A stretch of DNA of 64,000 nucleotides, taken from positions 2,633,001 through 2,697,000 of the forward strand of contig NZ_CP092832.1 of NCBI RefSeq assembly GCF_022532105.1. Direction: 5' to 3'. Source of the DNA: Flavobacterium sp. HJ-32-4. GTDB lineage: Bacteria > Bacteroidota > Bacteroidia > Flavobacteriales > Flavobacteriaceae. Positions 19,061-25,938 of the stretch are shown here, piece after piece; the stretch's first letter is position 1, and each line of letters opens with the position of its first letter. Below the pieces are notes generated by a model that was not told where the DNA came from, did no database searches, and was given only the letters and a program-made list of their open reading frames with translations. Both the position numbers and the translations under genes were made by a program.

Positions 19061-19714
19061 TCACGGACACGGCCACCGGAAATCGGAAATCGGAAGTTCA
19101 CGGGCGCCCTTGAGGTTGAAATGCCACCACTCCGACGGTAGTTGGCGAAAGCCCGCTTTTTTCATGATACGCCTTAGTTTGCGGCGGTTCTCTATAACCT
19201 CCTCCGATAATTGGTCATAAGACGGAGAGGCTTCCGGCCCAAAATGGTCAAACGCCGTTCCCATATCAAGCGGCACGCCGGTACTGTCACACAACGTCAG
19301 GTCGAGCGCTCCACCCCTATTGTGTATCGACCCCTTTGCGGGATCCGCCACATAATCAGGATTTGGCACGAGCTTCCACATTTTCCGTTGCACGGAATGC
19401 GGGCGGTAACAGTCGAAAACCCGGAGCCTGTAGCCGTAACGTCCTGCCTGCGACTGCGCTTTCAATAGGGCTTTGACCGTCGCATACCGCAGGTAACACT
19501 CGGCGCAGTCATACACTTTCTCTTTCAGGAAATTGTCATCAGACGCATATTTCATGTCGAGTACGATGCCGCTTACGTATTCCGAAACGTTTACGAGCGT
19601 GGTGTCGGCAGGTTCGCCCGTTTCTGCTGCCCGGACGTCAGGAGGCAATGCCACGCGGGTCGCACAGGAAGAGAGTAAAAAGACGGATAGGATACAGAAA
19701 AAAGGAAGCCGCAT
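19061..19714 (-). CDS. M15 family D-Ala-D-Ala dipeptidase (VanX/DdpX-like) lipoprotein
   Basis: 217 residues. The start at 19714 gives a lipoprotein signal ending LLSSC (C17). Zinc-site motifs of the M15D family are present: SIHNRGGALD with the first His and Asp, and SEWWHFN near the end. It hydrolyses D-alanyl-D-alanine, either to recycle peptidoglycan-derived dipeptide or, in resistance clusters, to deplete vancomycin targets; there are no vanA/vanH genes nearby, so a recycling role is more likely. Confidence 0.9.
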   Translation of the reverse strand: MRLPFFCILSVFLLSSCATRVALPPDVRAAETGEPADTTLVNVSEYVSGIVLDMKYASDDNFLKEKVYDCAECYLRYATVKALLKAQSQAGRYGYRLRVFDCYRPHSVQRKMWKLVPNPDYVADPAKGSIHNRGGALDLTLCDSTGVPLDMGTAFDHFGPEASPSYDQLSEEVIENRRKLRRIMKKAGFRQLPSEWWHFNLKGARELPISDFRWPCP

Positions 19715-19793
19715 GAAATAGAATAAAAAATCCGCCGTTATACTATAAAAGGATACCAAATTAAATGGCTATCTTGGAGGAAAATACAAAGCT

Positions 19794-20045
19794 ATGAAAA
19801 AACTCTTCTTTCTCGGTCTCTTGCTTTGCGCGTCCGTGACCCACGCCCAGTCGAAGGAAAAATCAGATCGAAAACCGGCTGCTGTGAACAAGTCGGAAGC
19901 CGTTTCCGATAGCCGTGAAGAGGATAAGAAAGCGGCCCGAAAAGGGAAACGCGAAGCCCGTAAGGAAGCCCGCGACAAAGCAGTTAAAGGGCGCCGCTAC
20001 TATATTGATGCGAACGGCACCAAGACGTATATGGACGAAGCCTGA
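19794..20045 (+). CDS. Small exported basic protein
   Basis: 83 residues: a signal peptide (MKKLFFLGLLLCASVTHAQ) followed by a highly charged, lysine/arginine/glutamate-rich stretch (about 40-65) and a short tail, YYIDANGTKTYMDEA. No known domain; small charged secreted proteins like this are common in Flavobacteriaceae. A strong terminator follows, supporting a real single-gene transcript. Divergent from the dipeptidase. Confidence 0.7.
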   Translation: MKKLFFLGLLLCASVTHAQSKEKSDRKPAAVNKSEAVSDSREEDKKAARKGKREARKEARDKAVKGRRYYIDANGTKTYMDEA

Positions 20046-20066
20046 TTTTCAGCGCGCTCCACTGCT

Positions 20067-20091
20067 CCGCCTTCCGGCGGTTTTTTTTTTT
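20067..20091 (+). terminator. Strong intrinsic terminator
   Basis: Perfect CCGCC-TTCC-GGCGG hairpin followed by eleven T residues, 21 bases after the small basic protein gene. Confidence 0.9.
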
Positions 20092-20170
20092 GCCCTTTTG
20101 CGTCGGTCATACCCTATACTTTTGATTGTTAACGTTTTTGGTCGTAACCTCCAAAAAAAGCCCCGTTTTG

Positions 20171-20202
20171 TTTGGGAAATCGATACTGAACACTTACATT
20201 TG
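20171..20202 (+). promoter_or_regulatory. Promoter of the tRNA cluster
   Basis: TTTG (20171-20174), 20 bases, TACATTTG (20195-20202): a full consensus match. Transcription would start near 20209, 35 bases before tRNA-Ser. Confidence 0.75.
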
Positions 20203-20243
20203 CAACCGCTTTAAAACAGAATGTCTGTTTGAAAAGCAGGAAT

Positions 20244-20327
20244 GGAGAGGTGCCGGAGTGGTAACGGAGCAGATTGCTAATCTGTCGGCGGGTAACCGTC
20301 GCCTGGGTTCGAGTCCCAGTCTCTCCG
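20244..20327 (+). tRNA. tRNA-Ser (GCT)
   Basis: Acceptor GGAGAGG pairs with TCTCTCC, discriminator G. Long variable arm typical of class II serine tRNA, TTCGAGTCC T-loop, and anticodon GCT in the loop between CAGAT and its partner. CCA is not encoded. Confidence 0.93.
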
Positions 20328-20336
20328 CTCTTTTTT

Positions 20337-20411
20337 CGGGGTGTAGCGTAGCCCGGTTATCGCGCCTGGTTTGGGACCAGGAGGTCGCAGGTTCGAATCC
20401 TGCCACCCCGA
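20337..20411 (+). tRNA. tRNA-Pro (TGG), copy 1
   Basis: Acceptor CGGGGTG/CACCCCG, discriminator A, anticodon stem CCTGG/CCAGG around TTTGGGA (anticodon TGG), T-loop GGTTCGAATCC. The non-canonical first base pair C1-G72 is usual for bacterial proline tRNA. CCA not encoded. Confidence 0.95.
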
Positions 20412-20461
20412 CAAAATGCCGGTTTATCCGGAGGCAGCAATGCCACTTTACTGATTTCCTT

Positions 20462-20536
20462 CGGGGTGTAGCGTAGCCCGGTTATCGCGCCTGGTTTGGG
20501 ACCAGGAGGTCGCAGGTTCGAATCCTGCCACCCCGA
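20462..20536 (+). tRNA. tRNA-Pro (TGG), copy 2
   Basis: Base-for-base identical with the copy 125 bases upstream, including a flanking base on each side, so a recent tandem duplication. Same anticodon TGG. Confidence 0.95.
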
Positions 20537-20555
20537 CTAAGAAATGGAAATTAAA

Positions 20556-20592
20556 AAACTCCCTGACACCTGTCGAGGGAGTTTTTGTTTTT
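20556..20592 (+). terminator. Terminator of the tRNA cluster
   Basis: AACTCCCTGACA/TGTC-G-AGGGAGTT hairpin followed by TTTGTTTTT. Confidence 0.85.
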
Positions 20593-20606
20593 ACTACCTA
20601 TTGCGT

Positions 20607-21617
20607 TTACTTCGAGAAGGTCACGCGTATGTCGTCGGCATATAGCGTGCCGGTAGCACTGCTGAGCGCGAGCAGGAGACGGAATTGCTCGGCGCCTGCC
20701 GGCAGGTCTAGTTCTTTTTCAAAATAGGTCCAATCGCTATCACCGACCACCGATCCGATCATCTGGTCATCGATGGCTTTGTTCGTGCCATCTTTGGTCA
20801 GTTCGATGATGAAGACACCGTTGTTCCAGGTTTCTTTTCCGCGAACGATCGACTGCGCGCGCAGCCAACCCGACACCTTTACCCTTTTACTTCCTTCCGG
20901 GACAAAGGCCGGCTGGTCGATACCCGCCCACACTGGTTGTGACGACGTGATCGACACGGCCGCAGCGCCTTCCTTCACCGGATTGTTGACAATGGTGGCC
21001 CCGCCGCGCCATCCTTCCATTCCCATTTCAAAACTGCCGTTGCGGAACGATTGTGCAGCCAGTTTCGCCGCTTTCCGTTCTTCCTCCTTCATCTTCTCGA
21101 ATTCCGCCACCGAATAGCTTACGGCACTTACGTTGTCGAATAACAACGAGCCATTGGTTTGCGCGAGTGCCAGTATAATACGGATCTTTTTGGCCTCGGC
21201 GGGAAGCACCAGGCTTTTGTGGTAATATACCCAGCCGGTAGAACCGAGCGCCGTTGCGACCCCTTCATAGCGGATACTTGTCTCCCCTGCCGTGAGTAAC
21301 TCCACCGTCATGACGCCGGCATTCCACGGGTCTTTACCGCCTTCGATGTTGTCGGCTTTCATCCAGACGCCAAAATCCATGGCGTAGCAATCCTTTGGCA
21401 CCGTGAGGATCTGGTCGATGCCCTTCCACTCGCCGCCGGTAAACTGGTTGATCATGCCGGCACTGTTGCCGTCGTGGCGGTCAAAAGAGTTGATGATGAC
21501 GCCTTCTCCGCGCCAATTGTCGGCCGATCCTTCAAAACCGCCGTTCCGAACCAGGTTTTTCTGGCCCCACGACCACGCACTGGTGAGGGCAAAAATAACT
21601 GCAATACTACGTTTCAT
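20607..21617 (-). CDS. Secreted protein with two carbohydrate-binding-like modules
   Basis: 336 residues. A signal peptide ends near SAWSWGQ, then two homologous beta-sandwich modules: residues about 20-165 (VRNGGFEGSADNWRG) and about 190-336 (FRNGSFEMGMEGWRG). Each continues with a GIDQ block, a W/K-rich 'GW(L/M)(R/K)A' strand and 'LLLALA' strands. The pattern resembles CBM4/9-type modules, suggesting glycan binding at the surface or in the periplasm. No catalytic domain is attached. Binding specificity cannot be read from sequence. Confidence 0.72.
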   Translation of the reverse strand: MKRSIAVIFALTSAWSWGQKNLVRNGGFEGSADNWRGEGVIINSFDRHDGNSAGMINQFTGGEWKGIDQILTVPKDCYAMDFGVWMKADNIEGGKDPWNAGVMTVELLTAGETSIRYEGVATALGSTGWVYYHKSLVLPAEAKKIRIILALAQTNGSLLFDNVSAVSYSVAEFEKMKEEERKAAKLAAQSFRNGSFEMGMEGWRGGATIVNNPVKEGAAAVSITSSQPVWAGIDQPAFVPEGSKRVKVSGWLRAQSIVRGKETWNNGVFIIELTKDGTNKAIDDQMIGSVVGDSDWTYFEKELDLPAGAEQFRLLLALSSATGTLYADDIRVTFSK

Positions 21618-21739
21618 GATACTAGATTAGGTTGGTTAAATAGCTGATAACGAACTTACGAAGAGCACAACAATCGCCCGCATAGTATTTTGTCAATTCT
21701 GAGTAGTATTCTGGCGGAAGGCGGAAAATACCCCGCAGG

Positions 21740-21770
21740 TTGCGGCATTCGATTAATCCGCTTATATTTG
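21740..21770 (+). promoter_or_regulatory. Promoter of tRNA-Arg
   Basis: TTG (21740-21742), 20 bases, TATATTTG (21763-21770). It predicts a start near 21777, seven bases before the mature tRNA. Confidence 0.75.
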
Positions 21771-21783
21771 CACCACTTTTTTC

Positions 21784-21857
<74 letters not shown>

Positions 21858-21863
21858 CGAATG

Positions 21864-21928
21864 AATCAAAACAAGGCTCCGCAATAGAGAAAGTGTACTT
21901 TCGAATATTGCGGAGCCTTGTTTTGATT
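21864..21928 (+). terminator. Very long perfect hairpin after tRNA-Arg
   Basis: Arms 21864-21886 and 21906-21928 are a perfect 23-bp inverted repeat; the loop holds a second small hairpin GAAAG-TGTA-CTTTC (21889-21902). The second arm ends in TTGTTTTGATT. It probably terminates the tRNA transcript, but the arm is much longer than terminators need. Confidence 0.6.
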
Positions 21929-21967
21929 CTCAAAGCGGAGCTTTGAAGGATGGGCGTAGTGGGGAGT

Positions 21968-22086
21968 AACTGAGCAACTGAGCAACTGAGCAACTGAGCA
22001 ACTGAGTAACTGAGTAACTGAGTAACTGAGAAACTGAGTAACGGAGGAACTGAGAAATTGAGGAACTGAGGAACTGAGGAATTGAG
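21968..22086 (+). repeat. 8-bp tandem repeat, about 15 units (AACTGAGC-like)
   Basis: Fifteen units of AACTGAG followed by C, T, A or G, drifting at the end. The apparent open frames across it (SVAQLLSC-like on the minus strand) are repeat artefacts. Confidence 0.95.
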
Positions 22087-22225
22087 CTCCACTGACCACT
22101 GTCTACTAACTACTGACTAGTGCAAACTGCCCACTCCTGCGACTGCGACTGAGACTGAGACTGCTACTGCTCACTGCCAACTGCCCACTGCCAACTGCCC
22201 ACTCCTGCGACTGAGACTGCGACTA
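22087..22225 (+). repeat. Low-complexity CTGCGACTG / CCCACTGCC repeat tract
   Basis: Irregular repetition of CACTG, CTGAC, GACTGCGACTG and CCAACTGCC words. The same words recur at 35.8, 36.5-36.9, 40.6, 47.6-47.9 and (reversed) 52.9-53.2 kb. Confidence 0.85.
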
Positions 22226-22239
22226 AACTATCCCATAGC

Positions 22240-22271
22240 TTGGAAGCATCCACGATTCTACCGTATCTTTA
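22240..22271 (+). promoter_or_regulatory. Promoter of the ABC exporter
   Basis: TTG (22240-22242), 21 bases, TATCTTTA (22264-22271; last base off consensus), 13 bases before the ATG. Confidence 0.5.
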
Positions 22272-22284
22272 CAAAAAACTACCC

Positions 22285-24063
22285 ATGCCACCTCGTCGTG
22301 TCGACAATGACCTCCCTAAAGCGAAGGTCACTTCTTCTTCCCTGAAACATACGTTCCGCATCTTCCGCTACTCTGGATCGCACCGCTGGAAATTCTACGT
22401 CGGATTGGTCTTCCTGTTGCTAACCGGAGGCTCGGCCCTCGCCTTCCCCTGGTTTTTTGGCAAACTGGTGAACTGTATTTCGGAAAAAGATGCCGATATG
22501 GCCAATACCATCGGATTGACGTTATTGGGCATTTTGGTGCTGCAGTCGTTCTTTTCGTTCTTCCGGTTGTCGTTGTTCGTCAACTTTACCGAGAATACCC
22601 TCGCGAACATCCGTATTTCGCTTTACAACCGCCTGATCCGTTTGCCGATGGCGTTCTTTTCACAAACCCGTGTGGGTGAACTCAATTCGCGGATCAGCGC
22701 CGATATCACGCAGATACAGGATACCCTGGCGACAACCATCGCCGAGTTCCTCCGGCAATTCATCCTTATTATCGGAAGTGTGATCCTGCTGGTTATCCTG
22801 AACCCCCGACTGACGCTCATGATGTTGTGCATCGTGCCGGTAGTGGCAGTGGCTGCGGTCATCTTCGCGCGCTTCATCCGGAAATATGCGAAGAAAGCAC
22901 AGGACGCGGTGGCCGACAGCCAGGTCATCGTGGAAGAGACCCTTCAGGGCATCAGCATCGTCAAGGCCTTTGCCAACGAAGTCTATGAGGCCGCACGCTA
23001 TGCCGGGAAGATCCGGGAAATCGTGCGCATCGCGATAAAGGGCGGACAGTACCGTGGGTATTTCGCCTCCTTCATCATTTTCTGCCTCTTCGGATCGGTC
23101 GTGGCCGTGGTGTGGTATGGCGTCATCCTGAGTATATCGGGTGATGGCGGCGTAGGAGACCTGGTAACCTTTGTTTTGTATTCCAGTTACCTTGGCGTGG
23201 CCTTTGGCGGGATTGCAGAGTTATATGCCCAGATCCAGAAAGCGATTGGTGCCACCGAACGGGTTTTTGAACTGTTGGAAGAAACACCAGAGGAAAGTTC
23301 CGTTGCGGAAGGCATACGCCTGCGGGGCGATGTTACTTTTGAAAACGTCCGTTTCCATTATCCTTCCCGGCCCGAGATAGAGGTGTTGGCGGGCGTAGCC
23401 TTCGATGCGCGTTTCGGACAGAAGATCGCGTTGGTCGGACCCAGCGGCGCGGGCAAATCGACGATTTCGTCGCTGCTGCTGCGCTTTTACGATGTAACGG
23501 GCGGCACCATCCGGATCGACGGCAAAGACATCCGCGAGTACAGCCTTGAAGATTTGCGCGGCAATATGTCGATCGTACCGCAGGATGTCATCCTCTTTGG
23601 GGGAAGCATCCGTGAGAACATCGCGTATGGCAAACCCGGTGCGTCAGACGAAGACATCATCGCGGCAGCAAAAAAAGCCAACGCCTATTCGTTTATTGAA
23701 TCCTTCCCTGAAAAACTCGACACCCTGGTGGGCGAACGCGGCGTAAAACTTTCGGGTGGACAACGTCAGCGTATCGCGATTGCGCGCGCCATCCTCAAAG
23801 ATCCGGCCATCCTGATTCTGGACGAAGCCACCTCTTCGCTCGACAGTGAAAGTGAAAAACTGGTGCAGGAAGCGTTGGAAACCCTGATGGAAGGACGTAC
23901 CAGCCTCATCATCGCACACCGGCTTTCGACCATCCGCACGGCCGACCAGATACTCGTACTAGACAAAGGCACAATCGTCGAGCAGGGCACACACAGTGAA
24001 TTGATGGCGATTGAAAACGGACTCTACCAAAACCTAAGTAAACTTCAGTTCGCAGAATTTTAA
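22285..24063 (+). CDS. ABC transporter, fused permease/ATPase (lipid A exporter/MsbA-like)
   Basis: 592 residues: six membrane helices (about 35-315; type I exporter fold) then an ATPase domain (about 345-585). Walker A is GPSGAGKST, the signature LSGGQRQR, Walker B ILILDEATSS, and the switch histidine lies in IIAHRLS. Half-transporters of this kind dimerise and export lipids, peptides or drugs; nothing nearby defines the cargo. ATG 22285 chosen because it lies downstream of a promoter; the frame's earlier start would precede it. A secreted-protein gene follows after three bases. Confidence 0.92.
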   Translation: MPPRRVDNDLPKAKVTSSSLKHTFRIFRYSGSHRWKFYVGLVFLLLTGGSALAFPWFFGKLVNCISEKDADMANTIGLTLLGILVLQSFFSFFRLSLFVNFTENTLANIRISLYNRLIRLPMAFFSQTRVGELNSRISADITQIQDTLATTIAEFLRQFILIIGSVILLVILNPRLTLMMLCIVPVVAVAAVIFARFIRKYAKKAQDAVADSQVIVEETLQGISIVKAFANEVYEAARYAGKIREIVRIAIKGGQYRGYFASFIIFCLFGSVVAVVWYGVILSISGDGGVGDLVTFVLYSSYLGVAFGGIAELYAQIQKAIGATERVFELLEETPEESSVAEGIRLRGDVTFENVRFHYPSRPEIEVLAGVAFDARFGQKIALVGPSGAGKSTISSLLLRFYDVTGGTIRIDGKDIREYSLEDLRGNMSIVPQDVILFGGSIRENIAYGKPGASDEDIIAAAKKANAYSFIESFPEKLDTLVGERGVKLSGGQRQRIAIARAILKDPAILILDEATSSLDSESEKLVQEALETLMEGRTSLIIAHRLSTIRTADQILVLDKGTIVEQGTHSELMAIENGLYQNLSKLQFAEF

Positions 24064-24066
24064 GTG

Positions 24067-24765
24067 ATGTCGCGTCACCTTTCCCTGTATTTCCTGCTTT
24101 TATCGATATCGTTTTTGGGATTCTCGCAAAGCGATAAACAAATAGACTCGCTCGCTACGGCCATGTGCAAGAGCTTCGATAACATCCACCACTATGACGA
24201 TTCGACGAAGGTGCAGGTACTCATGGAACGCCATATACCGAACTTTCTACGCCAGCAAAAACTCCGTACCGACGAACAGGCACAAGCCGCTTTCAACCGC
24301 GTGTTCCTGCGACTTCAGAAGGTATGTCCTTCTTTCCAGAAGGCGCTTGCCGGGTTTGACAAACGGAGCCTGAATGGTGAATGGGAGCGCGTTCAGGGAA
24401 TTCCTCCTACCCAATTGTCGTCTGCCGAAATACAGACGTTCTTTAAAGGAGGCGATTTCTATTATATGGACCTTGGCAGTACACCACCCAGCCCCGTCAA
24501 CGTTCGTATTACCTCTGACCGATGGACGGAGACCTTTTCTGACGGCACCACTTCCCAGTGTGAGCTCAAGCCTATGGGAGACGGCACCTTCCGGCTGTAT
24601 TTCATCAAAAGCAATAACGAGGTGCGCAAGAACCTCAGTCGCAAAGGCGATGTGTACTATTACGGCCTGGTTTCCTTTACGGGAGATTACTACTCGATTT
24701 GGAGCGGTGAACCCGACCATCCGGATGCGCTTGTGAGCATTTTCAAACTACACAAACGGCCATAA
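24067..24765 (+). CDS. Secreted protein of unknown function
   Basis: 232 residues with a signal peptide (cut after LGFSQ). The N-terminal half is helical and charged, with KVCPSFQKAL near residue 85. The C-terminal half is beta-rich with an 'NGEWERVQG' strand and 'YYYGLVSFTGDYYSIWSG', reminiscent of lipocalin-like folds. No named family recognised. It starts right behind the exporter stop, so it is probably in that transcript, and a terminator closes the unit. Confidence 0.7.
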   Translation: MSRHLSLYFLLLSISFLGFSQSDKQIDSLATAMCKSFDNIHHYDDSTKVQVLMERHIPNFLRQQKLRTDEQAQAAFNRVFLRLQKVCPSFQKALAGFDKRSLNGEWERVQGIPPTQLSSAEIQTFFKGGDFYYMDLGSTPPSPVNVRITSDRWTETFSDGTTSQCELKPMGDGTFRLYFIKSNNEVRKNLSRKGDVYYYGLVSFTGDYYSIWSGEPDHPDALVSIFKLHKRP

Positions 24766-24766
24766 C

Positions 24767-24799
24767 AAAAAAACTCCGGAGTCGCCTCCAGAGTTTTTT
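24767..24799. terminator. Bidirectional terminator
   Basis: AACTCcGGAG/CTCCaGAGTT stem with A run before and T run after, between the secreted-protein gene (plus) and the cysteine-synthase-like gene (minus). Confidence 0.8.
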
Positions 24800-24819
24800 C
24801 AACTATCTATCAGGAAAAA

Positions 24820-25861
24820 TTATTTGATAAACTCGATTTTCTGCGCTTCTTCCGCGTTGACGCTGTCGAAGAACCCCTGTTCGCTCATCCACTCGTCTGA
24901 GAAGACTTTGCTCATATAGCGCGAACCGTGGTCAGGGAAGATGGCAACGACATTACTGTTCTCGTCGAAAGCGCCTTCTTCTGCATACTGTTTGATGGCC
25001 TGCATGACGGCACCTGAGGTATAGCCGACAAACAACCCTTCTTTCTTCGCGATGTCGCGTGCCATGTGGGCACTTTCTTCATCGCTTACTTTGGTGAACT
25101 GGTCGATGATGTCGAAATCCGTTGCCGTGGGAATCAGGTTTTTACCCAACCCTTCGATGCGGTACGGATAAATCTCATCGGCGTCGAATTCTTTGGTTTC
25201 GTGGTATTTCTTCAATACCGAACCAAAGGCATCAACACCCAGGATACGGATATTCGGGTTTTGTTCTTTCAGGTACTTCGCCGCACCAGAAATCGTACCG
25301 CCGGTACCACTGCACGCCACCAAATGGGTGATCTTGCCGTTGGTCTGTTCCCAGATTTCAGGACCGGTGGTTTTGTAGTGGGCGTCGATATTGAGTTGGT
25401 TGAAATACTGGTTGATGTAGATCGAACCCTTAATTTCTTCGTGCAGCCTTTTGGCTACGCTATAATAGGAACGCTCGTCATCGGCCGACACGTTTGCAGG
25501 GCAAACATATACTTTGGCGCCGAGGCTGCGCAACATATCGATCTTGTCTTTGGAGGACTTTGAGCTTACCGCCAGGATACAGTTATATCCCTTGATGATA
25601 CTCACCATAGCCAAGCTGAAGCCTGTATTGCCCGAAGTGGTTTCAATGATGGTATCGCCTGGTGTGAGGATCCCTTTTTTTTTCCGCTTCTTCTATAATG
25701 TACAGGGCAATCCTGTCTTTGGTGGAATGTCCCGGGTTGAAGGCTTCGACCTTAGCGTAGAAGTTTCCTTTATACGGGCTGGTGATAGTGTTCAGGCGTA
25801 TAAGGGGTGTATTGCCAATCAAAGCCAGAACGTTATCGTAAGCTCTTATCTCTTCTTTCAT
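24820..25861 (-). pseudogene. Cysteine synthase / CBS-like PLP enzyme, interrupted by +1 frameshift in an A9 run
   Basis: Read on the minus strand from ATG 25861, the protein begins [19 protein letters not shown] and reaches EEAEKK. A run of nine A (25675-25683) then shifts the frame; removing one A gives ...[21 protein letters not shown] and continues without further defect to the stop at 24820, for a 346-residue product. The PLP lysine would be K48 (GHSTKDR), the substrate loop TSGNTG, and the glycine loop [12 protein letters not shown]. Intact family members make cysteine from O-acetylserine or act on cystathionine. The rest of the gene is well conserved, so the shift may be a sequencing error, slippage-tolerant expression or recent loss. 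Confidence 0.85.
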
Positions 25862-25915
25862 ACATAAAGTTAAAAAAGCATGCCGCGAACGGTTTCGACC
25901 CAATTCGGAACCTCG

Positions 25916-25923
25916 CAAAGGTA
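25916..25923 (-). promoter_or_regulatory. -7 box TACCTTTG for the cysteine-synthase-like gene
   Basis: Perfect TAnnTTTG on the minus strand, about 55 bases before the start codon and just after the S9 peptidase stop. No clear -33 TTG. Confidence 0.4.
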
Positions 25924-25938
25924 ACAATTATTTTTATA

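Noticed and set aside
19061-19714. Vancomycin-resistance cluster
   Set aside because: The VanX-like dipeptidase stands alone without ligase or dehydrogenase genes, so a resistance role is not supported.
21968-22225. CRISPR array
   Set aside because: Repeats are 8 bp and contiguous with no unique spacers, and there are no cas genes in the window.
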